Shown piece after piece: positions 25,894 through 34,282 of a stretch of 64,000 nt of DNA (the first letter of the stretch is position 1; every line of letters begins with the position of its first letter). Location of the stretch: assembly GCF_009379765.1 (NCBI RefSeq), contig NZ_WHTD01000023.1, positions 1 to 64,000 of the forward strand, given 5' to 3'. The DNA comes from Actinophytocola sp. GTDB lineage: Bacteria > Actinomycetota > Actinomycetes > Mycobacteriales > Pseudonocardiaceae. The notes beneath the pieces were generated by a model that was given only the letters and a program-made list of their open reading frames with translations, was not told the DNA's origin and ran no database searches. The position numbers and the translations under genes were made by a program.

Positions 25894-27777
25894 GTGAGAT
25901 CGAGGCGTGTCGCGCTCGGTATCACACTTCTCGTGTCCGCCCTGGTCACGGTGCCCTTCGCGGCCCCGGCCGGCGCGGCGGACCGCCCGGCCGCGAAGGC
26001 TGAGGGCGCCCAGGACACCAAGCTGCTCCGGGTCGGCGTCACCCAGGAGATCGACTCGCTCAACCCGTTCATCAGCATCACCCGAACGGGGACCGACATC
26101 CTGCGCACCGCGTTCGACTACCTGACGGTCTACAGCCAGAAGGACCAGTCGCCGGAGGCCAGCCTCGCCGAGAGCTGGACGACGTCGGATGACAAGCTCA
26201 CCTGGACCTTCAAGATCCGCCAGGGGGTGAAGTGGTCCGACGGCGAGCCGGTCACCGCCAAGGACCCCGCGTTCACCTACAACAAGATGCTCGACGACGA
26301 CACCGCGCGCACCGCGAACGGCAGCTACGTCCAGCAGTGGGAGTCGGTCGAGGCGACGGACGACTCGACCCTGGTGATCAAGACCAAGGTCCCGCAGGCG
26401 ACGATGCTGGCACTGGACATCCCGATCGTGCCCGAGCACGTCTGGTCGAAGATGACCGACATCGGCGCCGAGCCGGAGTTCCCGATGGTCGGCAGCGGGC
26501 CGTTCACGGTCACGGAGTTCAAAGAGGCGCAGTTCACCAAGATGAAGGCCAACCCCCACTACTGGCGGGGCAAGCCCAAGATCGACGAGCTGCACTTCAT
26601 CTACTACCGCAACGCCGACGCCGCGGTCACCGCGTTGCAGAGCGGCCAGGTCGACCTGATCAACCGGCTCACTCCGACCCAGTTCGACGCGCTCCAGGGC
26701 GACCCGAACATCGAGCTCAACAACGCCCAGAACCGCCGGTTCAACGAGGTCGTGATCAACCCGGGCGCGGCCACGAACGACGGCAAGCCGATCGGCAACG
26801 GCAACCCGGCGCTCAAGGACGTCAAGCTGCGCCAGGCCATCGCCACCGCGATCGACTCCAAGACGCTGGTGGACAAGGTGTGGGGTGGCTACGCCGAGGA
26901 GGCCAAGGGCTACATCCCGCCGGTCTTCACGGACTACGCCTGGACCCCGCCGGACGACGTGCAGCGCGACTTCGACCTCGACAAGGCCAACCAGATGCTC
27001 GACGAGGCCGGCTACAAGAAGGGTCCGGACGGCATCCGGCTGGACAAGGGAGGCAAACCGCTCAACCTGCGGCTGCTCGCCCACGCCGAGTCCAACCTCG
27101 ACGAGACCGGCGGCCCGTTCATCAAGGGCTGGCTCAAGGACATCGGCATCAACATCACCTTGCAGCCGGTGTCGGACACCCAGGTCAACGAGGACACCAC
27201 GCGTGGCGAGTTCGACCTCGCGTTCTCCGGCTGGAACGCCAACCCGGACCCGGACTTCGTGCTGTCGCTGCAGACCTGTGCGAACCGGCCCAACGCCGAC
27301 GGCAAGGGCGGCACACCGGACTCGTTCCTGTGCGACGAGGAGTACGACGACCTCTACGCCAAGCAGCTGCAGGAGTTCGACAGGGACAAGCGGGTCGAGC
27401 TGGTCAAGCAGATGCAGGAGCGGCTCTACGACCAGGCGACGCTCGTCATCCTGGGCTACGACAACGCGCTCGAGGCCTACCGCAAGGACGCCTTCGAGGG
27501 CTTCCCGCTGCAGCCCGCCGACGGCGGCGTGATCATGAACCAGCAGGGCTACTGGGGCTACTACGGCGCCACGCCCAAGGGTGAGGGTCCGGTGCCCGTC
27601 TACGGCGAGAACGGGGAGAACACGGCGACCGGCGCCGACACCACGGACGCGGCGGCCGACGACGGCGGCAACACCGGCCTGGTCCTCGGCATCGTCGGCG
27701 GTGTCGTCGTGGTGCTGCTGGTCGGCGGCCTGCTGTTCGCCCGCGGCCGGCGCAAGACCGCTGAAGATCGCGAATAG
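25894..27777 (+). CDS. Peptide ABC transporter substrate-binding protein with C-terminal membrane anchor
   Basis: A 627-residue family 5 solute-binding protein. A Sec signal (about 1-33, ending AAPAGAA) is followed by LRVGVTQEIDSLNPFISITR, the usual opening of this fold, and SWTTSDDKLTWTFKIRQGVK with DGEPVTAKD. There is no lipobox Cys. Instead the last 35 residues after a Gly-rich linker form a hydrophobic span (LVLGIVGGVVVVLLVGGLLF) and a basic tail (RGRRKTAEDRE), so the protein is anchored at its C-terminus. GTG at 25,894 has GGAAGAGG eight bases upstream. A promoter-like TTGACT (25,834) with TTACTT (25,858) precedes it. It is the first gene of a four-gene operon. Confidence 0.9.
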   Translation: MRSRRVALGITLLVSALVTVPFAAPAGAADRPAAKAEGAQDTKLLRVGVTQEIDSLNPFISITRTGTDILRTAFDYLTVYSQKDQSPEASLAESWTTSDDKLTWTFKIRQGVKWSDGEPVTAKDPAFTYNKMLDDDTARTANGSYVQQWESVEATDDSTLVIKTKVPQATMLALDIPIVPEHVWSKMTDIGAEPEFPMVGSGPFTVTEFKEAQFTKMKANPHYWRGKPKIDELHFIYYRNADAAVTALQSGQVDLINRLTPTQFDALQGDPNIELNNAQNRRFNEVVINPGAATNDGKPIGNGNPALKDVKLRQAIATAIDSKTLVDKVWGGYAEEAKGYIPPVFTDYAWTPPDDVQRDFDLDKANQMLDEAGYKKGPDGIRLDKGGKPLNLRLLAHAESNLDETGGPFIKGWLKDIGINITLQPVSDTQVNEDTTRGEFDLAFSGWNANPDPDFVLSLQTCANRPNADGKGGTPDSFLCDEEYDDLYAKQLQEFDRDKRVELVKQMQERLYDQATLVILGYDNALEAYRKDAFEGFPLQPADGGVIMNQQGYWGYYGATPKGEGPVPVYGENGENTATGADTTDAAADDGGNTGLVLGIVGGVVVVLLVGGLLFARGRRKTAEDRE

Positions 27778-27785
27778 GGAGTTTC

Positions 27786-28811
27786 GTGTCGGACATCCTC
27801 ACCCCGACCGAGGAGGCACTAGCGGAGGCTCCGCCACCCACCCGTGGTGGCGGAGCCGTCCGATATGTGCTGACCAAGATCGGCGGCGGTCTGGTCAGCC
27901 TGGCACTGGTGATCGTGCTGGGCTTCCTGCTGTTCCGGGTGCTGCCCGGCGACGTCGTGCAGACCATGACCCGGGGCCGGCCGGCCTCGCCGGAGATGAT
28001 CGCGGAGCTGGAGGACCGGCTCGGGCTCAACAAGTCGTTGCTCGCGCAGTTCGGCGACTACCTGTGGAAGCTGCTGCACGGCGACCTCGGGCAGTCCTAC
28101 ATCTTCAACGTGCCGGTCTCGCAGAAGATCGGCGAGCGGCTGTGGCCGACGCTGCTGCTCGTCGGCGTCGCCACCATCATCGCGGTCGCCCTGGGGCTGT
28201 GGCTGGGCACCCGGTCGGCGTGGCAGCGGGGGAGCCGGTTCGACCGGATCTCCACCGGCATCGCGCTGACCCTGTGGTCCACGCCCACCTTCTGGCTCGG
28301 CATGCTGCTCCTCGCGGCCACCAGCGGGCTCTTCCCGACCGCCGGGCTCGTCTTCTCCGACACACCACCGGACTTCTTCTCCCAGGCCGTCGACATCGCC
28401 CACCACATGGTGCTGCCGACGATCACCCTGGTCGCGGTGATCTACGCGCAGTACCAGCTCGTCATGCGTTCCTCGCTGCTGGAGGAGATGGGCGCGGACT
28501 ACCTGACCACCGCGCGCGCCAAGGGCCTGCGCGAGGACCTGGTGCGCCGCCGGCACGCGGTGCCCAACGCGCTGCTGCCGACCGTGACGCTGGTGTTTCT
28601 GCACCTGGGCTTCGTGATCGCCGGCGCGGTCACCGTGGAGACGGTGTTCTCCTGGCCGGGCCTCGGCCTGCTGACCTATGACGCGCTGCGGGTGCGGGAC
28701 CTGCCGCTGCTGCAGGGCACGTTCATCGTGCTGGCCGGCGCGGTGATCGCCATGAACGTCCTCGCGGACGTGCTCTACCGCGTCCTCGACCCCCGGGTGC
28801 GTGCCTCATGA
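27786..28811 (+). CDS. Peptide ABC transporter permease (DppB-type)
   Basis: A 341-residue permease with an N-terminal span (GGGLVSLALVIVLGFLLFRV), then LPGDVVQTM and five further spans. The ATPase-contacting loop reads EEMGADYLTTARAKGLREDL, followed by NALLPTVTLV. It forms the import channel for peptides with the DppC-type partner. GTG start with GGGAG seven bases upstream, eight bases after the binding-protein gene. Confidence 0.92.
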   Translation: MSDILTPTEEALAEAPPPTRGGGAVRYVLTKIGGGLVSLALVIVLGFLLFRVLPGDVVQTMTRGRPASPEMIAELEDRLGLNKSLLAQFGDYLWKLLHGDLGQSYIFNVPVSQKIGERLWPTLLLVGVATIIAVALGLWLGTRSAWQRGSRFDRISTGIALTLWSTPTFWLGMLLLAATSGLFPTAGLVFSDTPPDFFSQAVDIAHHMVLPTITLVAVIYAQYQLVMRSSLLEEMGADYLTTARAKGLREDLVRRRHAVPNALLPTVTLVFLHLGFVIAGAVTVETVFSWPGLGLLTYDALRVRDLPLLQGTFIVLAGAVIAMNVLADVLYRVLDPRVRAS

Positions 28812-29710
28812 CCTCGCCGTCTCCCCGCACGCTCGCCTGGCGCAGGCGCGGGGCCGCGTTCGCCGCGGGCTGGAAGCAGTTCGCCGAGCAGCGCACGGGC
28901 CTGTTCGGGTTGGGCCTGCTCGTGCTCATCGTGCTGCTCGCGATCCTCGCGCCGGTGCTCACCGACCGCGAGGGCCTGGACGTCACCAGGGCCACCGGCG
29001 GCCGGATGGAGCCGCCGAGCGCGGAGTTCCTGCTGGGCACCGACCGGCCGGGCCGCTCTGTGCTGCTGCTGACCCTGTGGGGCGCCCGCGTGTCGCTCAC
29101 CGTCGGGTTCGTGGCGACCCTGCTGTCGATCGCGATCGGCACGATCATCGGCATCCTGGCCGCGCACTACGGCCGGTGGGTGTCCGCCGGCCTGATGCGG
29201 GTCACCGACTTCTTCCTCGTGCTGCCCTCGCTGGTGCTGGCCATCGCGCTGTCCACGGTGATGGAGCGCGGGATCGGCACGATCATCCTCGCGATCGGGC
29301 TGACGTCCTGGCCGTCGGCGGCGCGGCTGGTCCGCGCGCAGACGCTGACGATCGAGGCGCGGCCCTACATCGAGCGGTCCAGGGCCCTGGGCGGCGGGCA
29401 CACCCACGTGATCACCAAACACGTGCTGCCGGCGGTGCTGCCGCTGGTGTTCGTCAACACGACGCTCGCGGTGGGCAGCGCGATCGTGGCCGAGTCGACC
29501 CTGTCCTTCCTCGGCCTCGGCGACCCCGACCCGATGCGCCCGTCGTGGGGGTCGATGCTGCGCTCGGCGTGGCTGGACAGCGCGGTCATCGCGGGCGCCT
29601 GGTGGTACCTGCTGCCGCCGGGCATCGCGATCGGCATCGTGGTGCTGGCGTTCACCATGTGCGGGCGGGCGCTGGAGTCCGTTCTGAACCCACGGCTGCG
29701 GGAGGGCTGA
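28808..29710 (+). CDS. Peptide ABC transporter permease (DppC-type)
   Basis: A 300-residue permease; its ATG overlaps the DppB-type stop by four bases. LLGTDRPGRSVLLLTLWGAR is the DppC hallmark before the transmembrane core, and the coupling loop is YIERSRALGGGHTHVITKHV followed by LPAVLPLVFV. It has about six spans with a long extracytoplasmic segment after the first. It pairs with the previous gene. Confidence 0.92.
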   Translation: MTSPSPRTLAWRRRGAAFAAGWKQFAEQRTGLFGLGLLVLIVLLAILAPVLTDREGLDVTRATGGRMEPPSAEFLLGTDRPGRSVLLLTLWGARVSLTVGFVATLLSIAIGTIIGILAAHYGRWVSAGLMRVTDFFLVLPSLVLAIALSTVMERGIGTIILAIGLTSWPSAARLVRAQTLTIEARPYIERSRALGGGHTHVITKHVLPAVLPLVFVNTTLAVGSAIVAESTLSFLGLGDPDPMRPSWGSMLRSAWLDSAVIAGAWWYLLPPGIAIGIVVLAFTMCGRALESVLNPRLREG

Positions 29711-29713
29711 GGC

Positions 29714-31339
29714 ATGCCGCTTCTGGAGCTGAAGGACCTGACCGTGCGCTACCGAAGTGGCTCGCGTGACGTCGAGGCCGTGCGCGGCGTCTCGCTGTCG
29801 CTGAACGCCGGCGAGACGCTGGGCCTGGCGGGGGAGTCCGGCTGCGGCAAGTCCACGCTCGCGATGTCGGTGCTGCGCCTGCTGCCCGTCTCGGCCGAGA
29901 TCGGCGGGGAGATCCTGCTCGACGGCGAGGACGTCGGCACGATGAAGTGGGGCCGGCTGCGCGCGGTGCGCTGGACCACCGCGTCGGTCGTGTTCCAGGG
30001 CGCCATGCACGCGCTCAACCCGGTGCGCCGGGTGCGGGACCAGATCGCCGAGCCGATCCTGCTGCACGCGTCGACGCAGCCGTCGCCCGCGGCGGTGCGC
30101 AAGCGGGTGGCCGAGCTGCTGGCCCAGGTGGAGCTGCCGACCGCGAAGGGCGAGGCCTACCCGCACGAGCTCTCCGGCGGGCAGAAGCAGCGGGTCATGA
30201 TCGCGATGGCGCTGGCGTGCGAGCCGCGGCTGGTGATCGCCGACGAGCCGACCACCGCTCTCGACGTGATCGTGCAGGCCCAGGTGCTCGACCTGATGAC
30301 GAACCTCGTGGCGCGGCAGGACATCGGGCTGGTGATGATCAGCCACGACCTGGCCGTGCTCGCGTCCACCTGCCAGCGGCTCGCCGTGATGTACGAGGGC
30401 GAGCTGGTGGAGGAGGGCGACGCGAAGGCGATCATCGCCGACCCCCGGCACCCGCACACGAAGGCGCTCGCGGCGGCGTTCCCCACGGTGGGCGACGACG
30501 TGTACCGGTACGCGCCGGCCACCAGCAGCCCGCTGGGCCTGCCCGCGCGGCCCGAGCCGGCGCGGGGCGACCCGCTGCTGCGCACCGAGGACCTGCGGGT
30601 GGACTTCCACGGCCGCGGCCGGTCGGTGACCCGGGCCGTGGCCGGGGTGAGCCTGGAGGTCCGGCGGGGCGAGATCGTGGCGCTGGTGGGCCAGTCCGGC
30701 TCCGGCAAGACGACGCTCGCGCGCACGATCCTGGGGTTGCAGCGGCCCACGGGCGGGCGGGTCGTCTACGACGGCACGCCGGTGCCGACGTCCAGCCGGG
30801 GGCTCAAGGCGTACCGGCGGCGGGTGCAGCTGGTGCTGCAGGACCCGTCGAGCGCGCTGAACCCGCGGCACTCGGTGTACGAGTCGGTCGCCGAGGGGCT
30901 GCGCATCCACCGGGTCGCCGGTGACGAGCGCGAGCACGTGGCCGCCGCGCTCGAGGCGGCGGAGCTGCGCCCGCCGGAGGAGTTCATGCCGCTGCTGCCC
31001 AACCAGCTCTCCGGCGGCCAGCGCCAGCGCGTGGTGATCGCGGGGGCGCTGGCACTGGAGCCGAACCTGCTCGTGGCCGACGAGCCGGTCGCGTCGCTGG
31101 ACGCCTCGGTGCGCGGCGAGATCCTGGCCCTGCTGCTGCGCCTGCGCGCGAAGCTCGACCTGGCGGCCCTGGTGATCACCCACGACCTGGGCCTGGCCTG
31201 GAACATCGCCGACCGCGTGGCCGTGATGTACCAGGGTGAGCTGGTGGAGGTGGGCCCGGTGGACGAGATCCTGCGCGACCCGCGGCACGAGTACACCCGG
31301 TCGCTGCTGGCCGCCCTGCCCACCACCGCTCCGGCGTGA
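29714..31339 (+). CDS. Peptide ABC transporter ATPase, fused DppD-DppF type
   Basis: A 541-residue protein with two ATPase domains in one chain. Domain 1 (about 1-255) has [28 protein letters not shown] and [11 protein letters not shown]. Domain 2 (about 285-540) has [28 protein letters not shown] and [12 protein letters not shown]. Fusion of the two usual subunits is common in actinobacteria. It powers the upstream permeases and closes the operon; its stop lies four bases from the convergent small gene. Confidence 0.93.
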   Translation: MPLLELKDLTVRYRSGSRDVEAVRGVSLSLNAGETLGLAGESGCGKSTLAMSVLRLLPVSAEIGGEILLDGEDVGTMKWGRLRAVRWTTASVVFQGAMHALNPVRRVRDQIAEPILLHASTQPSPAAVRKRVAELLAQVELPTAKGEAYPHELSGGQKQRVMIAMALACEPRLVIADEPTTALDVIVQAQVLDLMTNLVARQDIGLVMISHDLAVLASTCQRLAVMYEGELVEEGDAKAIIADPRHPHTKALAAAFPTVGDDVYRYAPATSSPLGLPARPEPARGDPLLRTEDLRVDFHGRGRSVTRAVAGVSLEVRRGEIVALVGQSGSGKTTLARTILGLQRPTGGRVVYDGTPVPTSSRGLKAYRRRVQLVLQDPSSALNPRHSVYESVAEGLRIHRVAGDEREHVAAALEAAELRPPEEFMPLLPNQLSGGQRQRVVIAGALALEPNLLVADEPVASLDASVRGEILALLLRLRAKLDLAALVITHDLGLAWNIADRVAVMYQGELVEVGPVDEILRDPRHEYTRSLLAALPTTAPA

Positions 31340-31343
31340 CCGG

Positions 31344-31625
31344 TCAGGGCGCGGGGACGTACTCCTGCTCGTAGAACCAGATGACGTCCTCGATCGCCAC
31401 CGCGAGATAGGTCTCGAACTCGCCGTCGTCGTCCAGTTCCACGAGATAGGCGAAATACCGGCCGTCGCTGTAGCGCTCGCACGTGATGACCTCGAGTGCC
31501 CACGGCCGCAGCCGGGCCGTCAGTTCGGCCACCGTGCCGAACACCTCCAGCACCGCGCGGGTGTGATCCCACTTGAGCTCGCCGATGCCGCCGCGCTCCT
31601 CTGCCAGCACGAACCCGTACCTCAT
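31344..31625 (-). CDS. Small conserved hypothetical protein (93 aa)
   Basis: ATG at 31,625 has a strong AGGAGG eight bases upstream, which fixes the start. The protein is soluble and rich in aromatic and acidic residues (RYSDGRYFAYLVELDDDGEF, EDVIWFYEQEYVP) with no motif I recognise. It is divergent from the XRE regulator gene, with about 150 bases shared between them, so it may be one of its targets. Confidence 0.75.
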   Translation of the reverse strand: MRYGFVLAEERGGIGELKWDHTRAVLEVFGTVAELTARLRPWALEVITCERYSDGRYFAYLVELDDDGEFETYLAVAIEDVIWFYEQEYVPAP

Positions 31626-31673
31626 GTGCCCACCCTCCTGTTGATATGCTCCCCGACGAGCACAGGTTATTAC

Positions 31674-31683
31674 TGAAGCTTCA
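31674..31683. promoter_or_regulatory. Palindrome between the small gene and the XRE regulator
   Basis: TGAAGCTTCA is a perfect ten-base palindrome in the divergent gap, 96 bases before the XRE start. A related TTTGAAACC lies at 31,748. It is a candidate operator for the XRE protein; the evidence is position only. Confidence 0.25.
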
Positions 31684-31778
31684 ATTTGGCCCACATCCGA
31701 CCGGGTGAACTTGCTGGCAGCGCGCGAACTCTGCGTAGTAGGTTCACTTTGAAACCTCTCAGCGAAAGGTCGGGGTGG

Positions 31779-32651
31779 ATGGCGGGCAAGAGCAAGTCTG
31801 TGAGCAGCAACCGGCGGGAGGTCGGCGCCGCCCTGCGGAGCTTCCGCAAACGGGCCGGCGTCGAGCGGGTCGAGGACGCCGCCGAGTTCATCGACGTGAG
31901 CGCGGTGACGATCGGCCGGATCGAGAAGGGCGAGGCGCCGATCAGCCGGGCCAACCTCGGCGTGCTCGCCGAGAAGTACGGCCTGGACGATCACGAGCGC
32001 GACGCGCTGATGGAGCTGGCCCGCCAGACCCGCGGCAAGCGCGGCACGTTCCCGGCGTACTTCAGCGTCAAGACCCGCGCGTTGTTGGAACTCGAGTCCG
32101 AGGCGAGCGACCTGCTGATCGTGACCATCGACCTCATCCCGGCGCACTTCCAGACCGAGCGCTACACGCAGGCGCTCTTCGAGGGCACCGGCGAGAGTCT
32201 GCCGCAGGAGGAGATCGACAAGCTCAAGCGGATCCGGCTGGACCGGCAGGCCATCCTCACCCAGCCGAAGCCGCCGAAAGTGCGCGCGATCGTCCACGAG
32301 ACGGCGCTGCGGATGCCGATCGGCGGCACTGAGGTCATGCATGAGCAGTTGCTGCACCTGGCCGAACTCGCCGGTCTGCCCAACGTCGAGATCCAGGTCC
32401 AACCGGCCAGCGCCGGCATGTACCCGGGCATCGGCACCACGTTCACGCTCATGCGGCTGGACAACGACCCGACCACCGATCGCGTACAGATCGACAGCCC
32501 GGGAGACAGCGTCTATCGGGATCGAATCAGCAACACCGAGCCCTATAGACTGAGCTGGGAGCGGAAACGGGTCGCGGCACTGAGCCTTCCGGCCTCCAGG
32601 TCGCTCATTCTCGATGTTGCGGGCGGCTTCGCTCCCGGTACTGGCCGGTAA
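31779..32651 (+). CDS. XRE-family regulator with DUF5753 effector domain
   Basis: A 290-residue protein. Residues about 14-70 are a helix-turn-helix (VGAALRSFRKRAGVERVEDA, DVSAVTIGRIEKGEAPIS). The rest is the DUF5753 domain (IPAHFQTERYTQALFEGTGE, LRMPIGGTEVMHEQLLHLAE, VQPASAGMYPGIGTTFTLMR), a sensor part known mainly from Streptomyces and relatives, where it is typically coded next to a DUF397 protein, as here. ATG at 31,779 has a GGGGTGG ribosome site. It probably regulates its own locus and the DUF397 gene. Confidence 0.9.
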   Translation: MAGKSKSVSSNRREVGAALRSFRKRAGVERVEDAAEFIDVSAVTIGRIEKGEAPISRANLGVLAEKYGLDDHERDALMELARQTRGKRGTFPAYFSVKTRALLELESEASDLLIVTIDLIPAHFQTERYTQALFEGTGESLPQEEIDKLKRIRLDRQAILTQPKPPKVRAIVHETALRMPIGGTEVMHEQLLHLAELAGLPNVEIQVQPASAGMYPGIGTTFTLMRLDNDPTTDRVQIDSPGDSVYRDRISNTEPYRLSWERKRVAALSLPASRSLILDVAGGFAPGTGR

Positions 32652-32672
32652 CGCTCATGACAGGTGACGACA

Positions 32673-32870
32673 ATGGCACTGACCTGGCGCAAGTCGAGCC
32701 GTAGTGGCGGTGGCAGTGGCAACGGCAACGGCGGCGACTGCGTGGAGGTTGCGTTCGGCCCGAAAGGGCCGCTGCTGCGCGACAGCAAGAACGGCGACGA
32801 CGGCCGAGTCCTCCACACCAGCCCCACCGCCTTCGACGCCCTCCTCGACACCCTCAAGCGCGACGTCTAG
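32673..32870 (+). CDS. DUF397 small protein
   Basis: A 65-residue protein with the complete DUF397 signature: LTWRKSSRSGG at the start, GDCVEVAF in the middle and LRDSK near residue 40, then the ending FDALLDTLKRD. A Gly/Asn-rich stretch (GSGNGNGGD) sits between the first two blocks. These proteins are partners of the XRE-DUF5753 regulators, proposed to modulate them. ATG at 32,673 has AGGTGA upstream; GTG at 32,664 is an alternative. It follows the regulator by 21 bases. Confidence 0.92.
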   Translation: MALTWRKSSRSGGGSGNGNGGDCVEVAFGPKGPLLRDSKNGDDGRVLHTSPTAFDALLDTLKRDV

Positions 32871-32937
32871 TAGCTGTCGGTAGATCCTGCGATACTCACC
32901 GTGGCGCCACGGCCGGTGAGTATCGGGGGGTTCGCTG

Positions 32938-33555
32938 ATGGCCACCAAGACAACCGGTCGCCTGCTGGTCACGGCTCTGGTCATCGGCGCGGGCGTGTAC
33001 TTCACACCGAAGGCCGTCGATGCGGTGGGCTCGATCATCAGCGACCTCACCGGCGCGACCGACGCCGTCATCGTGGGCGAGGCGCCCGCCACCCTCATGA
33101 TCGCCGCCGAGACCCAACCACAGGTCACCGTCTGCGCCACCCAAACCATCGTCAACGAGAAACGCTGTGGCGACATGCGTGTCCTCATCGTGGACGCGTC
33201 GAGAATTCCCTTTATTGCCCGCAACACGAAACTGGCCTGGGAATCGGGCCACCCAGCGGTCCTCACCATGAACCGAGCAAAACAGGACGCGAACCGCGGA
33301 AAAGCGTGCCAGAATTTCCGGCGCACCTACGGCGGGCAATGTGACGAGTACCCAATGGCCAGCACGGATGAGGGAGGCGCGGGCGCTCGAGCGGAGGAAG
33401 TTCCTGCCCGGGAGAACCAGTGTCAGGGAGGTCTGTATGTTAGCCAGTACCCCCCGAATGGCGAGCGATTTCTGGTGGTCATCAGCAATCCGGACCATGT
33501 CGCGCCCGGTCCATTTACCGGTACCGAGGTCGCGAGAGACCAAGGCACGTGCTAG
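32938..33555 (+). CDS. Membrane-anchored NucA/NucB-type nuclease
   Basis: A 205-residue protein. Residues about 7-25 form a membrane span or uncleaved signal (LLVTALVIGAGVYFTPKAV). The C-terminal 110 residues match DNase NucA/NucB of Bacillus: CDEYPMAST (135-143) with the acidic Asp136-Glu137 pair, Glu145 in DEGG, and ENQCQGG (159-165). Six cysteines in the exported part suggest disulfides. It would act outside the membrane as a metal-dependent DNase. The motif set is intact except that the usual Phe after P is Met. It is followed nine bases later by the DUF6461 gene, a possible immunity or partner protein. Confidence 0.7.
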   Translation: MATKTTGRLLVTALVIGAGVYFTPKAVDAVGSIISDLTGATDAVIVGEAPATLMIAAETQPQVTVCATQTIVNEKRCGDMRVLIVDASRIPFIARNTKLAWESGHPAVLTMNRAKQDANRGKACQNFRRTYGGQCDEYPMASTDEGGAGARAEEVPARENQCQGGLYVSQYPPNGERFLVVISNPDHVAPGPFTGTEVARDQGTC

Positions 33556-33564
33556 GAGAGCCGC

Positions 33565-34182
33565 ATGGCGTCCGATGACTTGATCCGCAAGTACGGGTGG
33601 GTCAAGGATCAGCAGCTTGAAGCATGGACCGTGGCTGTCGTCGAGGGGCGCGCCATCGATGAGGTGCTCCGGATCTACGGCGGCGATCCGGCCGCGCCAA
33701 TCGGCGAGGTCACGTTCACCGGCGTGGACGAGCTGCGCGGCCCCCAGCTTGATCACCTCGAGTTCTACCTGCAAGTCCTTACGCACAACGAACATGTTGT
33801 GGCGATCGAGAACAACGGCTGGAGTGGCGCTTTCCCGGAGATCGCCCGCCGCTGTTCGGCCGATGGCGGCCGATTCTTCAGCGTTTATTGGAACGTCAAC
33901 GCGTTCGGGTTGGTTACTCAGGCCATTGACGGCACGGTCACCGCGAACTTCGAGATGATCTACCCGACTGCACCTGAGGCTGATCAGTGGGAGCGCCGAC
34001 CGGGGTGGGCAATTGGCCCGGCGACGGACATCGAGGTGGTCCGGCAGACGTGCATGGCGCAGCTGGAGCAGCAGACCGGCGTCGCGGTGGACCCAGCCTG
34101 GCTCCGTGACGCGCAGCCGACGTACCGGATCCCGGATCCGTACTGGCTCTACCGTGACGTCCCTGACGCGGAGCACCCATAG
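33565..34182 (+). CDS. DUF6461-like protein
   Basis: A 205-residue soluble protein with no signal peptide. The opening WVKDQQLEAWTVAVVEGRAI and DEVLRIYGGDP fits actinobacterial DUF6461 proteins as I know them; the second half has AFGLVTQAIDGTVTANFEMI and a C-terminal helix rich in aromatic and acidic residues. Overall charge is strongly acidic, which would suit binding a basic or DNA-binding partner. AGGAG lies six bases upstream. Its tight coupling behind a nuclease gene suggests it belongs with it. The function is not known. Confidence 0.6.
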   Translation: MASDDLIRKYGWVKDQQLEAWTVAVVEGRAIDEVLRIYGGDPAAPIGEVTFTGVDELRGPQLDHLEFYLQVLTHNEHVVAIENNGWSGAFPEIARRCSADGGRFFSVYWNVNAFGLVTQAIDGTVTANFEMIYPTAPEADQWERRPGWAIGPATDIEVVRQTCMAQLEQQTGVAVDPAWLRDAQPTYRIPDPYWLYRDVPDAEHP

Positions 34183-34282
34183 CGTGATCGCTACCGGTGG
34201 TGGCGCCTCGGGCACGCCCGGTGGGTCGAAAAGCGGCCGTTGCGGCAAACAGACCAACCAGCCTGTGTAATCTCAAGCCGCC

